This document shows, one piece after another, positions 17,753 through 27,956 of a stretch of DNA of 64,000 nucleotides (positions are counted from its first letter, which is position 1; every line of letters starts with the position of its first letter). The DNA is from Roseateles sp. DAIF2 (lineage in GTDB: Bacteria > Pseudomonadota > Gammaproteobacteria > Burkholderiales > Burkholderiaceae_C), in the NCBI RefSeq assembly GCF_015624425.1, contig NZ_CP049919.1, forward strand, positions 1,550,001-1,614,000. Reading direction: 5' to 3'. The position numbers were made by a program, and so were the translations under genes. The notes below the pieces were generated by a model, which saw nothing but the letters and a program-made list of their open reading frames with translations, was not told the DNA's origin and ran no database searches.

Positions 17753-19213
17753 ATGCAAAAAGCCCTTTCCCATCCCCGTCGCACCTCGTCGCGCTGGTCC
17801 GCCGCCGCGCTGCTGTCGGCCGGCCTGTGCGCGCTGACCCTGGTGCTGCAGCCGGCCCAGGCGCAGGCGGCGCGCGAGTTGCCCGACTTCACCGAGCTGG
17901 TCGAGCGCACCGCGCCGGCGGTCGTGAACATCCGCACTGCCGAGCGCGTGCGCCGCGCCGGCCCCGGCGCCACGCCGGAGATGGACGAGCAGATGCTGGA
18001 GTTCCTGCGCCGCTTCGGCATCCCGCTGCCGAATCAGCGCAATCCCCGTGGCGGTGGCGGTGGTGAGGATGACGACGCGCCGCAGCGCCGCGGCGTCGGC
18101 TCGGGCTTCATTCTGAGCGCCGACGGCTATGTGATGACCAATGCCCACGTGGTGGACGGCGCCGAGGAGGTCTGGGTCACCCTGACCGACAAGCGCGAGT
18201 TCAAGGCCAAGCTGATTGGCACCGATGCGCGCACCGATGTGGCGGTGGTGAAGATCGAGGCCGCGGGCCTGCCAGCGGTGAAGATTGGTGACGTCGGCCG
18301 GCTCAAGGTCGGCGAATGGGTGCTGGCGATCGGCTCGCCCTTCGGCTTCGACAGCACGGTCACGGCCGGCATCGTCAGCGCCAAGGCGCGCGACACCGGC
18401 GATTTCCTGCCCTTCATCCAGACCGATGTGGCGATCAACCCCGGCAACTCCGGCGGCCCGCTCTTGAACATGCGCGGCGAGGTGGTGGGTATCAACTCGC
18501 AGATCTACAGCCGCTCGGGCGGCTTCATGGGCATCTCCTTCGCGATCCCGATCGACGAGGCGGTGCGCGTGTCCGACCAGCTGCGTGCCTCCGGCCGGGT
18601 GATCCGCGGCCGCATCGGCGTCGAGCCGGTCGACGTGACCAAGGACGTGGCCGAGGCGATCGGCCTGGGCAAGCCGGCCGGCGCGCTGGTGCGCCGCCTG
18701 GTCGAGGACAGCCCGGCCGAGAAGGCCGGCCTGGAGGGGGGTGACGTCATCACCAAGTTCGATGGCAAGACCGTGGACCGCGCCACCGACCTGCGCCGCA
18801 TCGTTGCCGCGACCAAGCCCGGCAGCAAGGTGACGATGCAGGTGTTCCGCCGCGGCGCCCACAAGGATCTGAGCATCACCGTGGCCGAGCTGGAGGACGA
18901 CAACCCGCGCCGCCCGGCCGAGCCGGCCGCCAAGCCCACGCCGACCCTGGGCCTGTCCGTGGTTGACCTGAGCGAGGCGCAGAAGCGCGAGCTGAAGCTG
19001 CGCGGCGGCGTGCGGGTCGAGGCGGTGGAGGGCGCGGCCGCCCGCGCGGGCCTGCGCGAGGGGGACCTGATCCTGTCTGTGGACAACAACGAGGTCGCCA
19101 ACGCCAAGCAGTTCCAGACCATGATCGCCAAGCTGGAAAAGGCCAAGCTGATCAATATGCTGGTGCGGCGCGGCAATGCGGTGAACTTCATCCTGGTGCG
19201 TCCCGGCCGCTGA
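17753..19213 (+). CDS. mucD: Do-family periplasmic serine endoprotease (MucD/DegP)
   Basis: The 486-residue periplasmic protease/chaperone has a signal peptide (ALLSAGLCALTLVLQPAQAQA, cleavage near residue 37) and a trypsin-like domain. The triad is His in MTNAHVVDGAEE, Asp in DARTDVAVVKI and Ser in NPGNSGGPL. Two PDZ domains follow, at about residues 280-365 and 400-480 (GALVRRLVEDSPAEKAGLEGGDVI; RVEAVEGAAARAGLREGDLI). It degrades misfolded envelope proteins as an effector of the sigma-E system encoded upstream. The upstream gap of 97 bp leaves no room for rseB. A strong terminator follows. Confidence 0.93.
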   Translation: MQKALSHPRRTSSRWSAAALLSAGLCALTLVLQPAQAQAARELPDFTELVERTAPAVVNIRTAERVRRAGPGATPEMDEQMLEFLRRFGIPLPNQRNPRGGGGGEDDDAPQRRGVGSGFILSADGYVMTNAHVVDGAEEVWVTLTDKREFKAKLIGTDARTDVAVVKIEAAGLPAVKIGDVGRLKVGEWVLAIGSPFGFDSTVTAGIVSAKARDTGDFLPFIQTDVAINPGNSGGPLLNMRGEVVGINSQIYSRSGGFMGISFAIPIDEAVRVSDQLRASGRVIRGRIGVEPVDVTKDVAEAIGLGKPAGALVRRLVEDSPAEKAGLEGGDVITKFDGKTVDRATDLRRIVAATKPGSKVTMQVFRRGAHKDLSITVAELEDDNPRRPAEPAAKPTPTLGLSVVDLSEAQKRELKLRGGVRVEAVEGAAARAGLREGDLILSVDNNEVANAKQFQTMIAKLEKAKLINMLVRRGNAVNFILVRPGR

Positions 19214-19223
19214 GGTCTTGGGT

Positions 19224-19265
19224 GACCCGCGCGGTGGCCAAACCAAGCGCCGCGGCGGGTCTTTT
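19224..19265 (+). terminator. Rho-independent terminator after mucD
   Basis: GACCCGC (19224-19230) and GCGGGTC (19255-19261) form an exact stem with additional GC-rich inner pairs, followed by TTTT. It closes the rpoE-rseA-mucD unit. Confidence 0.7.
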
Positions 19266-19352
19266 CATCAGATGAGAGTTCGGTGAGGTTATTTTCCTGG
19301 GTTGGCGCTCGCTAACTTGGGCTTGCCGCCGGGGATTGTGCGGTCCGTCGGA

Positions 19353-19404
19353 TAGAATCCCGGCCTGTCAGGCTCTGTTTGCGCTTGTGGCGCGATACAA
19401 AGCC
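19353..19404 (+). promoter_or_regulatory. -10-like TAGAAT followed by a long hairpin
   Basis: TAGAAT at 19353-19358 is followed by an imperfect hairpin at 19371-19404. Its pairs are GGCT/AGCC, TGT/ACA and TTGCGC/GCGCGA, with loop TTGTG. The 502-bp stretch 19214-19715 has no credible ORF. This promoter and hairpin, the DnaA boxes and the RNA candidate are what it holds. Confidence 0.3.
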
Positions 19405-19443
19405 GAGGGGGCTCCAACTATCCCCAGGCTACTCACAGCATAT

Positions 19444-19463
19444 TGTGGATAAGTTGTGTGTAA
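19444..19463. promoter_or_regulatory. Tandem DnaA-box pair
   Basis: TGTGGATAA at 19444-19452 is the exact complement of the DnaA box TTATCCACA. TGTGTGTAA at 19455-19463 is a near-match, 11 bp away and in the same orientation. A weaker match, CTATCCCCA, lies at 19418-19426 on the other strand. Confidence 0.55.
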
Positions 19464-19539
19464 CTTGCTGTTGGAGGCCTGCAACGGCAGCAAATCCGGG
19501 GGCGCCGCGGTTTTCTGCCAGGGGCTTTTGGCTACAATG

Positions 19540-19609
19540 AAAGCCCAACAAGCAGTTGCCATAAGTTTTGTTGGAAGGCGCGTCACCTCTTTCGACGTGC
19601 CTTTTTTTT
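19540..19609 (+). ncRNA. Candidate small RNA with intrinsic terminator
   Basis: TACAAT at 19533-19538 could be a -10. About 70 nt follow that contain the hairpin CCAACAA (19545-19551)/TTGTTGG and then a strong terminator: GGCGCGTC (19577-19584) pairs with GACGTGCC (19594-19601), followed by eight T. No ORF fits between promoter and terminator, so a short RNA, or an attenuated lepA leader, is the simplest reading. I do not recognise the RNA family. Confidence 0.45.
19577..19609 (+). terminator. Strong intrinsic terminator upstream of lepA
   Basis: An 8-bp stem (GGCGCGTC/GACGTGCC, one G-U pair) with a 9-nt loop is followed by TTTTTTTT. It is the best intrinsic terminator in the window, and no protein gene ends just before it. 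Confidence 0.8.
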
Positions 19610-19715
19610 ATGTCCGGCGCGGCCCTGCCGGACCTTCACATCGCTGCGCGATCATGAGCCTCCCGAACCGGGATTTCGCCCTGCATCGGCGGCCGCGCAG
19701 ACCGCGATTGAGTCC

Positions 19716-21524
<1,809 letters not shown>

Positions 21525-21540
21525 AGGCTATCGATACTCA

Positions 21541-22515
21541 ATGAGTGCCCTGACCGGAATTCTCTACGCCGCCCTGATCGCCTACCTGGGCGGCTGGTAT
21601 ACCGGCTACTGGAGCGGCAATTTCGCGCTGCTGCTCTTCATCCTCACCGCGGTCACGCTGGCCTACTGGCTGGCGGAGCGCTTCCATTTTGCGCCGGCGC
21701 GCCAGCGCGCCGCGGCCAGCCTGACCGAGGCTGACGCCCAGCGCCGCGCCGCGCTGGCGGCCCAGGGCATCGCCCGGGTGGACGGCGACGTGGCCTCGGC
21801 CCGCGAATCGGTGCTGCGCCAGCCCTGGTGGCTGGACTGGACCGCCGGCCTGTTCCCGGTGATCCTGATCGTCTTCCTGCTGCGCAGCTTCCTGTTCGAG
21901 CCCTTCAAGATCCCTTCGGGCTCGATGGTGCCGACCCTGCTGGTGGGCGACCTGATCCTGGTGAACAAGTTCCACTACGGCGTGCGCCTGCCGGTGATCA
22001 ACAAGAAGATCATCAGCAACAACGAGGTGCAGCGTGGTGACGTGATGGTGTTCCGCTACCCCGAGGACACCAGCCTGGACTTCATCAAGCGCGTCGCCGC
22101 CATTCCCGGCGACGAGGTGGCCTACCTGAACCAGAAGGTCTACATCAACGGCAAGCCGGCCGAGCTGCAGCCCCAGGGCGACTACTACGACGAGGACAGC
22201 CTGGCCTACCGCCCGCGCTTCCTGGAGAAGCTGGGCGCCAAGGACCACCAGATCCTGGTCGACCCGAAGCGCCAGCCGCTATTCCGCGCCGACCGCCGCG
22301 ACGGCCCCTTCCCCTACCAGGACCACTGCAAGTACAGCCCCGAGGGCGTGACCTGCAAGGTGCCGGCCGGCCATTACTTCATGCTGGGCGACAACCGCGA
22401 CAACTCGCGCGACTCGCGCTTCTGGGGCTTTGTGCCGGACGAGAACATCGTCGGCAAGGCCTTCTTTGTCTGGATGAATTTCGGTAATCTCAAGCGCATT
22501 GGCGGCTTCAACTAA
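21541..22515 (+). CDS. lepB: Signal peptidase I
   Basis: The 324-residue inner-membrane peptidase removes signal peptides from exported proteins. TM1 lies at residues 5-20, TM2 near 20-40, and a third hydrophobic stretch (TAGLFPVILIVFLLRSFLF) at about 99-118 precedes the catalytic region. The catalytic Ser is in IPSGSMVPTLLVGD (about residue 129) and the Lys in DFIKRVAAIPGD (about 184). The SPase I box GDNRDNSRDSRFWG is near the end. The ATG at 21541 is preferred over a TTG nine codons upstream that would overlap lepA. Confidence 0.95.
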   Translation: MSALTGILYAALIAYLGGWYTGYWSGNFALLLFILTAVTLAYWLAERFHFAPARQRAAASLTEADAQRRAALAAQGIARVDGDVASARESVLRQPWWLDWTAGLFPVILIVFLLRSFLFEPFKIPSGSMVPTLLVGDLILVNKFHYGVRLPVINKKIISNNEVQRGDVMVFRYPEDTSLDFIKRVAAIPGDEVAYLNQKVYINGKPAELQPQGDYYDEDSLAYRPRFLEKLGAKDHQILVDPKRQPLFRADRRDGPFPYQDHCKYSPEGVTCKVPAGHYFMLGDNRDNSRDSRFWGFVPDENIVGKAFFVWMNFGNLKRIGGFN

Positions 22516-22551
22516 CCAACCATGACGTCCATACACGGAGGGATCGGATCG

Positions 22552-22926
22552 ATGCGTCAGCACCAGCAATGCGGCCTGCACCAGCGGCAGCGCGGTATCA
22601 GCCTGATCGGCCTGTTGTTCTGGGCCGTGTTCCTGGCCTGCACCGGCGTCGTGGCGGCGCGGGTCTTCCCCACCGTGATGGAGTACTACACGATCCAGAG
22701 CGTGGTGAACCGCATCGCCAAGGGCAACCCGGCCACGGTGCCGGCGGCGCGCGCCGAGTTCGAGCGCATCAAGCAGGTCGAGTATTCGATCCAGAGCATC
22801 AGCGGCAGCGACCTGCAGATCAGCAAGGACAACGACAAGGTCCAGATCAGCTTCGCCTACGAGCGCCAGGTCGAGCTGTTCGGCCCGGCCTTCCTGCTGC
22901 TCAAGTATCAGGGCCGTTCGCAGTAA
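22552..22926 (+). CDS. DUF4845 single-pass membrane protein
   Basis: The 124-residue protein belongs to the DUF4845 family regularly found between lepB and rnc in betaproteobacteria. After a polar N-tail the motif RQRGISLIGLLFWAVFLACTGVVAARVFPTVMEYYTI resembles a type IV pilin-like N-terminus with one TM. The rest is a small soluble domain (QVEYSIQSISGSDLQISKDNDK). GGAGGGA at 22537-22543 lies 8 nt before the ATG at 22552, so that start is chosen over the ATG at 22522. Its function is unknown. Confidence 0.85.
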   Translation: MRQHQQCGLHQRQRGISLIGLLFWAVFLACTGVVAARVFPTVMEYYTIQSVVNRIAKGNPATVPAARAEFERIKQVEYSIQSISGSDLQISKDNDKVQISFAYERQVELFGPAFLLLKYQGRSQ

Positions 22927-22954
22927 AACGCGGCTCTGTTGTATTGTTCCCGTC

Positions 22955-23668
22955 ATGAGCCCGATGTCGTCGTCCCTCGAATCCCTGCAGCAGCGCCTGG
23001 GTTACCGTTTCTCCGAGACGGGCCTGCTGGTGCGCGCGCTGACGCATCGCAGCTTCGGCGCCGACCACAACGAACGCCTGGAGTTCCTCGGCGACGCGGT
23101 GCTGAGCCTGGCCGTCTCCAGCCTGCTGTATGAGCGCTACGCCGGCTCCGACGAGGGCGACCTGACCCGCATCCGTGCCCATCTGGTGCGCGAGGAAAGC
23201 CTGCACAAGCTGGCCCTGCAGTTGGGCCTGCCGCCGGTGCTGCGCCTCTCCGAGGGCGAGGCCAAGGGCGGCGGCGCGCAGCGCCCCTCGATCCTGGCCG
23301 ACGCGCTGGAGGCGGTGATCGGCGCCGCCTTCACCGACGGCGGCTACGAGGCGGCCCACGAGATCGTGCGCGGCCTGCTGGGCGAGCTCATCACCAGCAG
23401 CGGCAGCGACAACTGGGCCAAGGATGCCAAGACCGCGCTGCAGGAATGGCTGCAGGCACGCCGACTGGCCGTGCCCAGCTACCGCATCGTCGAGACGCGC
23501 GGGCAGGCCCACAACCAGACCTTTGCCGTCGAATGCGCGGTACCGGCCCTGAGCCTCGCCACGCAGGGCGAGGGGCGTTCGCGCCGCGCCGCCGAACAAG
23601 ACGCCGCCCGTCGCCTGCTCGACGAACTGATTGCCCGCGACAGGCCCGGATCTGGCTTGCGCGACTGA
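22955..23668 (+). CDS. rnc: Ribonuclease III
   Basis: The 237-residue endonuclease cuts double-stranded RNA in rRNA processing and mRNA decay. The catalytic signature NERLEFLGDAVLSLAVS lies at about residues 30-46, with the second acidic site in ADALEAVIGAAFTDGG near 112-127. A dsRBD starts at about 155 (DAKTALQEWLQARRLAVPSYRIVETRGQAH) and ends RRAAEQDAARRLLDEL. Length and order match E. coli Rnc (226). As usual, era follows, but a palindromic repeat element separates them here. Confidence 0.97.
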   Translation: MSPMSSSLESLQQRLGYRFSETGLLVRALTHRSFGADHNERLEFLGDAVLSLAVSSLLYERYAGSDEGDLTRIRAHLVREESLHKLALQLGLPPVLRLSEGEAKGGGAQRPSILADALEAVIGAAFTDGGYEAAHEIVRGLLGELITSSGSDNWAKDAKTALQEWLQARRLAVPSYRIVETRGQAHNQTFAVECAVPALSLATQGEGRSRRAAEQDAARRLLDELIARDRPGSGLRD

Positions 23669-23675
23669 TGAACCA

Positions 23676-23779
23676 CCCCCTACGCGCTTCGCGCGCCCCC
23701 TCGAGGGGCGAGCCCGTAGGACCGGCAAAGCCAGATCCTCGGGCTCCGCTGGGCCCGCATGGCCTCTTGCGTAGAGGGG
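23676..23779. repeat. Palindromic intergenic repeat between rnc and era
   Basis: The element is bounded by CCCCCTACGC (23676-23685) and GCGTAGAGGGG (23769-23779), which are inverted copies of each other. It contains the perfect palindrome CCCCTCGAGGGG (23697-23708) and a GAGCCCG/CGGGCTC pair. This type of dispersed GC-rich element is common in Burkholderiales intergenic regions. Its right end supplies the ribosome-binding site of era. Confidence 0.6.
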
Positions 23780-23788
23780 AGTAATGAA

Positions 23789-24709
23789 ATGACTGACGAG
23801 ACTATTTCGAAGCCGGTGGACCCCACCGTGCCGCAACGCTGCGGCCTGATTGCCATCGTGGGCCGCCCGAACGTGGGCAAGTCCACCCTGCTGAACGCCC
23901 TGGTGGGCCAGAAGGTCAGCATCACCTCCGCCAAGGCCCAGACCACCCGCCACCGCATCACCGGCGTGCGCACGGTCGAGGAGGCCCAGTTCGTGTTCGT
24001 CGACACGCCGGGCTTCCAGACCAAGCACAACGCCGCGCTGAACCGCAATCTGAACCGCACCGTGCATGGCGTGCTGGGCGATGTGGATCTGGTGCTGTTC
24101 GTCGTCGAGGCCGGCCGCTTCGGACTGGACGACGCCAAGGTGCTGTCCCTGCTGCCCGAGGACAAGCCGGTGGTGCTGATCGCCAACAAGCTGGATGCGG
24201 TGCACCGCCGCGCCGAGCTGGCGCCCTGGCTGAAGAGCATGCAGGAGCGGCGCAACTTCAGCGAGTTCGTGCCGCTGTCGGCCAAGAAGGCCGCCGACGT
24301 CACGCGCCTGTTCAAGATCCTCAAGCCCTACCTGCCCGAGCAGGGATGGTTCTACGACGAGGACGCGCTGACCGACCGCAGCGAGAAGTTCCTCGCCAGC
24401 GAGATCATCCGCGAGAAACTGTTCCGCCTGACCGGCGACGAGCTGCCCTATACCTCCACCGTCGTGATCGACAAATGGGAGGACGAGGGAGACCTGCGCC
24501 GCATCTCCGCCTCCATCGTCGTCGAGCGCGATGCCCACAAGGGCATGGTGATCGGCCAGGGCGGCGAGCTGCTCAAGCGCATCGGCTCCGAGTCGCGCCA
24601 GGAGCTGGAGCATCTGATGGATGGCCGCGTGTTCCTGGAGCTGTGGGTCAAGGTCCGCTCGGGCTGGGCCGATACCGAAGAGCATCTGCGTTCCTACGGC
24701 TACGAATGA
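23789..24709 (+). CDS. era: GTPase Era
   Basis: The 306-residue GTPase assists 30S maturation by binding 16S rRNA. G1 is [14 protein letters not shown] (about residues 26-39), G2 TTRHRITG, G3 DTPGFQT and G4 NKLD. The KH domain is visible as [22 protein letters not shown]. The ATG at 23789 follows AGAGGGGAG, which belongs to the right end of the upstream repeat. Ten in-frame codons before it are not typical of Era. It is followed by a second GC-rich spacer and recO. Confidence 0.97.
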   Translation: MTDETISKPVDPTVPQRCGLIAIVGRPNVGKSTLLNALVGQKVSITSAKAQTTRHRITGVRTVEEAQFVFVDTPGFQTKHNAALNRNLNRTVHGVLGDVDLVLFVVEAGRFGLDDAKVLSLLPEDKPVVLIANKLDAVHRRAELAPWLKSMQERRNFSEFVPLSAKKAADVTRLFKILKPYLPEQGWFYDEDALTDRSEKFLASEIIREKLFRLTGDELPYTSTVVIDKWEDEGDLRRISASIVVERDAHKGMVIGQGGELLKRIGSESRQELEHLMDGRVFLELWVKVRSGWADTEEHLRSYGYE

Positions 24710-24714
24710 CGTGA

Positions 24715-24810
24715 GCCCCCCAGTCGCGAAGCTCCTGCCCCGCGGACCCGAAGGGGCCGCTGCGCAGCCCCTGGGCTCTGCCCGGCTTGGGGCGGCCCGG
24801 CGCCGGGCCT
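24715..24810. repeat. GC-rich spacer, probable dispersed repeat, between era and recO
   Basis: About 96 bp contain several short palindromes, for example CCCCGCGGACCCGAAGGGGC and CCCGGCGCCGGG (24797-24808). The composition resembles Burkholderiales intergenic repeats. No promoter or ribosome-binding site is clear, and recO starts 1 bp later. Confidence 0.4.
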
Positions 24811-24811
24811 G

Positions 24812-25570
24812 ATGCGTCGCCCGCCGGCGGTCCAGCAGGCCTTCGTCCTGCACCATTACGACTGGAGCGAGACCAGCCTGGTGCTGGATCTGTTCACACG
24901 CGAGCAGGGCCGCATGGCGGTGGTTGCCAAGGGCGCGAAGCGGCCCTATTCGCAGCTGCGCGCGGTGCTGCTGCCCTTCCAGCGCATCCAGGTCAGCCTG
25001 TCCAAGCCGGTCAGGGGGGAGGGCGGTGAAAGCGCCGCCGAGGTCGTCACCCTGCGCGGCGCGGAATGGGTGGGTGGCAACACCCTGCCGGCCGGCGCGG
25101 CGCTGTTCTCCGGTTATTACCTGAACGAGCTGCTCCTGAAGTTCCTGGCCCGCCAGGACCCGCATCCGGCGTTGTTCGATGCCTATGCCCAGACCCTGGC
25201 ACGGCTCGATGAGGTGGCGCTGCGCGCCTTCGAGCTGTGCCTGCTGGCCGAGGTCGGGCTGCTGCCCGACCTGAGCGTCTCCACCACCACCCAGGCGCCG
25301 CTGGACGCGCAGCGCCTGTATGCGCTTTCGCCCGAGGCTGGCGTCGTGGCCGGATCCGATGCCGCCGCACCGGCCTTCAGCGGCGCGGCCCTGGTCGGCC
25401 TGCAGGCGGCGCTGCTGCATGGCAGCATGGCCGCGTTGCGGCAGGCTTGCGAGAGCGCACAGCTGCCGCCCCTGCGGCAGGCATTGCGCGGCCTGCTTCA
25501 ATATCATCTGGGCCACAAGCCCCTGCGCACCCGCCAGGTGCTGCTCGATGTGCAAAAGCTCTTGGAGTGA
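24812..25570 (+). CDS. recO: DNA repair protein RecO
   Basis: The 252-residue recombination mediator helps load RecA with RecR. The N-terminal OB-fold is recognisable as QQAFVLHHYDWSETSLVLDLFTREQGRMAVVAKGAKRP. The C-terminal helical domain contains AALFSGYYLNELLLKFLARQDPHPALFDAYAQTLARL and FELCLLAEVGLLPDL. No zinc-binding cysteines are present, as in E. coli RecO. It lies in the conserved era-recO-pdxJ order, with pdxJ starting 1 bp after the stop. Confidence 0.94.
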   Translation: MRRPPAVQQAFVLHHYDWSETSLVLDLFTREQGRMAVVAKGAKRPYSQLRAVLLPFQRIQVSLSKPVRGEGGESAAEVVTLRGAEWVGGNTLPAGAALFSGYYLNELLLKFLARQDPHPALFDAYAQTLARLDEVALRAFELCLLAEVGLLPDLSVSTTTQAPLDAQRLYALSPEAGVVAGSDAAAPAFSGAALVGLQAALLHGSMAALRQACESAQLPPLRQALRGLLQYHLGHKPLRTRQVLLDVQKLLE

Positions 25571-25571
25571 C

Positions 25572-26360
25572 ATGAACCCGCTCGTTGCCCCCGATTCCCG
25601 CCATGACGGCGCGCGCTGCGCGCTGTCGGTCAATGTCAACAAGGTGGCCCTGCTGCGCAACACGCGCCATCTGGGCATTCCCAGCGTCAGCAAGGCGGCC
25701 GAGCTGTGCCTGGCCGCCGGCGCCCAGGGCATCACCGTGCACCCGCGGCCCGACGGTCGCCATATCCGCACGGCCGACGTGCATGAGCTGGCCGCGCTGC
25801 TGGGCAAGGACTGGCCCCGGGCCGAGTACAACATCGAGGGCAACCCGACCCAGAACCTGATGGACTTCGTGCGCCAGGTGCGACCGCATCAGGTCACCTT
25901 CGTGCCGGACAGCGAGGACCAGTTCACCTCCGACCATGGCTGGAACCTGCCGGCCGACATGGAGCGGCTGCGCCCGCTGGTGGCCGAATGCAAGAGCCTG
26001 GGCGTGCGCGTCAGCCTGTTCATGGACCCGATTCCCGCCGCCATGCCCTTCGTCGCCGAGCTGGGCGCGGAGCGCATCGAGCTCTACACCGAGACCTATG
26101 CCAGCGCCTGGGGCACCGAGCGCCAGGCCGAGGTGCTGGCCGGCTTCGCCGCCACCGCCCGGGCCGCGCTGGCCGTGGGCCTGGGCATCAATGCCGGCCA
26201 TGACCTGAACCGCGACAACCTGACCGATTTCCTGCGCGCCGTGCCCGGCGTGCTGGAGGTGTCGATCGGCCATGCGCTGGTCGGCGACGCGCTGGAGTTG
26301 GGCTACGCGGAAACCGTGCGCGAATACCAGCGCGCGATCCAGAACGCCTACGCGCCATGA
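25572..26360 (+). CDS. pdxJ: Pyridoxine 5'-phosphate synthase
   Basis: The 262-residue TIM-barrel enzyme condenses 1-deoxyxylulose-5-phosphate with 3-amino-2-oxopropyl phosphate to make pyridoxine phosphate. Signatures are [41 protein letters not shown] and [12 protein letters not shown], with ISIG-type [15 protein letters not shown] near the end. It starts 1 bp after recO and overlaps acpS by ATGA, so the three genes are translationally linked. Confidence 0.97.
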   Translation: MNPLVAPDSRHDGARCALSVNVNKVALLRNTRHLGIPSVSKAAELCLAAGAQGITVHPRPDGRHIRTADVHELAALLGKDWPRAEYNIEGNPTQNLMDFVRQVRPHQVTFVPDSEDQFTSDHGWNLPADMERLRPLVAECKSLGVRVSLFMDPIPAAMPFVAELGAERIELYTETYASAWGTERQAEVLAGFAATARAALAVGLGINAGHDLNRDNLTDFLRAVPGVLEVSIGHALVGDALELGYAETVREYQRAIQNAYAP

Positions 26361-26755
26361 TTTACGGCATCGGCACCGATATCTGCGACATCCGCCGCAT
26401 CCGCGACACCCTGGAGCGGCGCGGCGAGCGCTTCGCCGAGAAGGTGCTGGGGCCGCATGAGCTCGAGGTGTTCCGCGCCCGCCGTGCCAAGGTCGAGGCG
26501 CGCGGCGTGGCCTACCTGGCCACCCGCTTTTCGGCCAAGGAGGCCTTCTCCAAGGCCATCGGCATGGGCATGCGCATGCCGATGACCTGGCGCGCCTGCG
26601 AGATCGTCAAGGCGCCGAGCGGCAAGCCCGAGATCCGCCTGCATGGCGAACTGGCCGCCTGGTTCGAGGCCCGGGGCCTGGCCGCCCATGTCACCGTCAC
26701 CGACGAGACCGAATATGCGGCCGCCTTCGTGGTGGTCGAAACCGTCCGCAACTGA
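26357..26755 (+). CDS. acpS: Holo-ACP synthase
   Basis: The 132-residue enzyme transfers 4'-phosphopantetheine from CoA to Ser37 of ACP. The magnesium-binding [10 protein letters not shown] is at residues 6-15 and the second motif [13 protein letters not shown] lies at about 57-69. The length agrees with E. coli AcpS (126). Its substrate AcpP is encoded in the fatty-acid cluster at 14439. It overlaps pdxJ by 4 bp, and nagZ follows 14 bp later. Confidence 0.96.
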   Translation: MIYGIGTDICDIRRIRDTLERRGERFAEKVLGPHELEVFRARRAKVEARGVAYLATRFSAKEAFSKAIGMGMRMPMTWRACEIVKAPSGKPEIRLHGELAAWFEARGLAAHVTVTDETEYAAAFVVVETVRN

Positions 26756-26769
26756 TACCCGAGAAGCAC

Positions 26770-27837
26770 ATGCTCGACACCCCGCATGCACCGCTGGTGC
26801 TGGACATCGCCGGTCTGGCGCTGGACGCCAACGACCGCCGCCGCCTGGCCCATCCGCTGGTCGGCGGCCTGATCCTGTTCGCGCGCAATTTCGAGAGTCG
26901 CGCCCAGCTGACTTCGCTGACCGTCGAGATCAAGTCGATCCGCCCCGATGTGTTGATCGCGGTGGACCATGAGGGCGGCCGCGTGCAACGCTTCCGCACC
27001 GATGGCTTCACGCAGCTGGCCCCGATGCGCGCGCTCGGCGAGCTGTGGATGCAAGACGCGCTGCGCGCCACCGAGGCGGCCACCGCGACCGGCTTTGTGC
27101 TGGCCGCCGAGCTGCGCGCCTGCGGCGTTGACTTCAGCTTCACGCCGGTGCTGGACCTTGATTACGGCGAAAGCAGCGTGATCGGCGAGCGCAGCTTCCA
27201 CCGCGACCCGCGCGTCGTCAGCCTCTTGGCCAAGAGCCTGATGCAAGGCCTGCTGCTGGCCGGCATGAGCAGCTGCGGCAAGCATTTCCCCGGCCATGGT
27301 TTCGTGAAGGCGGACAGCCATGTCGACATCCCGGTCGACAAGCGCGCCCTGAAGGCCATCCTGGCCGAGGATGCCAAGCCCTATGAATGGCTGGGCCTGA
27401 GCCTGTCGGCGGTGATGCCGGCCCATGTGATCTACCCCAAGGTCGATGCCCGCCCGGCCGGCTTCAGCCGCCGCTGGCTGCAGGAGATCCTGCGCGAGCG
27501 CCTGGGCTTCGGCGGCGCGATCTTCAGCGACGACCTGGGCATGGCCGGCGCGCGCGTGATCGAAGGGAAGCCGGTCGGCTTCACCGAGGCCGCGCTGGCC
27601 GCGCTGCAGGCCGGCTGCGATCTGGCGCTGCTGTGCAACCAGTCCCATGTGGGACAGGGCGAGGCGATTGACGAGGTGCTGGACGGCCTGACGGCCGCGC
27701 AGGTGCGCGGCGACTGGACGCCCGATCCCGACAGCGAATCGCGCCGCCTGGACCTGCTGCCGCAGACCGTGCCGCTGACCTGGGACGAGCTGATGCGCAA
27801 TGCGCGCTACCTTGCCGCGGTGGAGCGGCTGGCCTAG
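26770..27837 (+). CDS. nagZ: beta-N-acetylhexosaminidase NagZ
   Basis: The 355-residue cytoplasmic glycoside hydrolase family 3 enzyme removes GlcNAc from anhydromuropeptides in peptidoglycan recycling. The motif [15 protein letters not shown] binds substrate. The catalytic dyad region is [16 protein letters not shown], with the nucleophile Asp in [11 protein letters not shown]. The length is close to E. coli NagZ (341). It ends the lepA-nagZ gene series and faces rne, with a shared bidirectional terminator between them. Confidence 0.95.
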   Translation: MLDTPHAPLVLDIAGLALDANDRRRLAHPLVGGLILFARNFESRAQLTSLTVEIKSIRPDVLIAVDHEGGRVQRFRTDGFTQLAPMRALGELWMQDALRATEAATATGFVLAAELRACGVDFSFTPVLDLDYGESSVIGERSFHRDPRVVSLLAKSLMQGLLLAGMSSCGKHFPGHGFVKADSHVDIPVDKRALKAILAEDAKPYEWLGLSLSAVMPAHVIYPKVDARPAGFSRRWLQEILRERLGFGGAIFSDDLGMAGARVIEGKPVGFTEAALAALQAGCDLALLCNQSHVGQGEAIDEVLDGLTAAQVRGDWTPDPDSESRRLDLLPQTVPLTWDELMRNARYLAAVERLA

Positions 27838-27867
27838 GCGACGGCCTCTTCTCGCGATCCCAAAGAA

Positions 27868-27901
27868 AAACGCCGCCCGGGCTTGGCCCGAGGCGGCGTT
27901 T
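27868..27901. terminator. Bidirectional terminator between nagZ and rne
   Basis: AAACGCCGCC and GGCGGCGTTT enclose a second stem CGGGC/GCCCG with loop TTG. The plus strand continues TTTGTTTT and the minus strand TTTTTCTTT, so it can stop both convergent transcripts. Confidence 0.85.
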
Positions 27902-27956
27902 GTTTTGGCGCTGCCGTCACCGGAGCCCGAAGGCTCCGGCGTGGCGCCGATGAGGA

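Noticed and set aside
22901..25843. 980-codon minus-strand open frame across rnc, era and recO
   Set aside because: It crosses three well-defined genes and two intergenic repeats and has no recognisable sequence.
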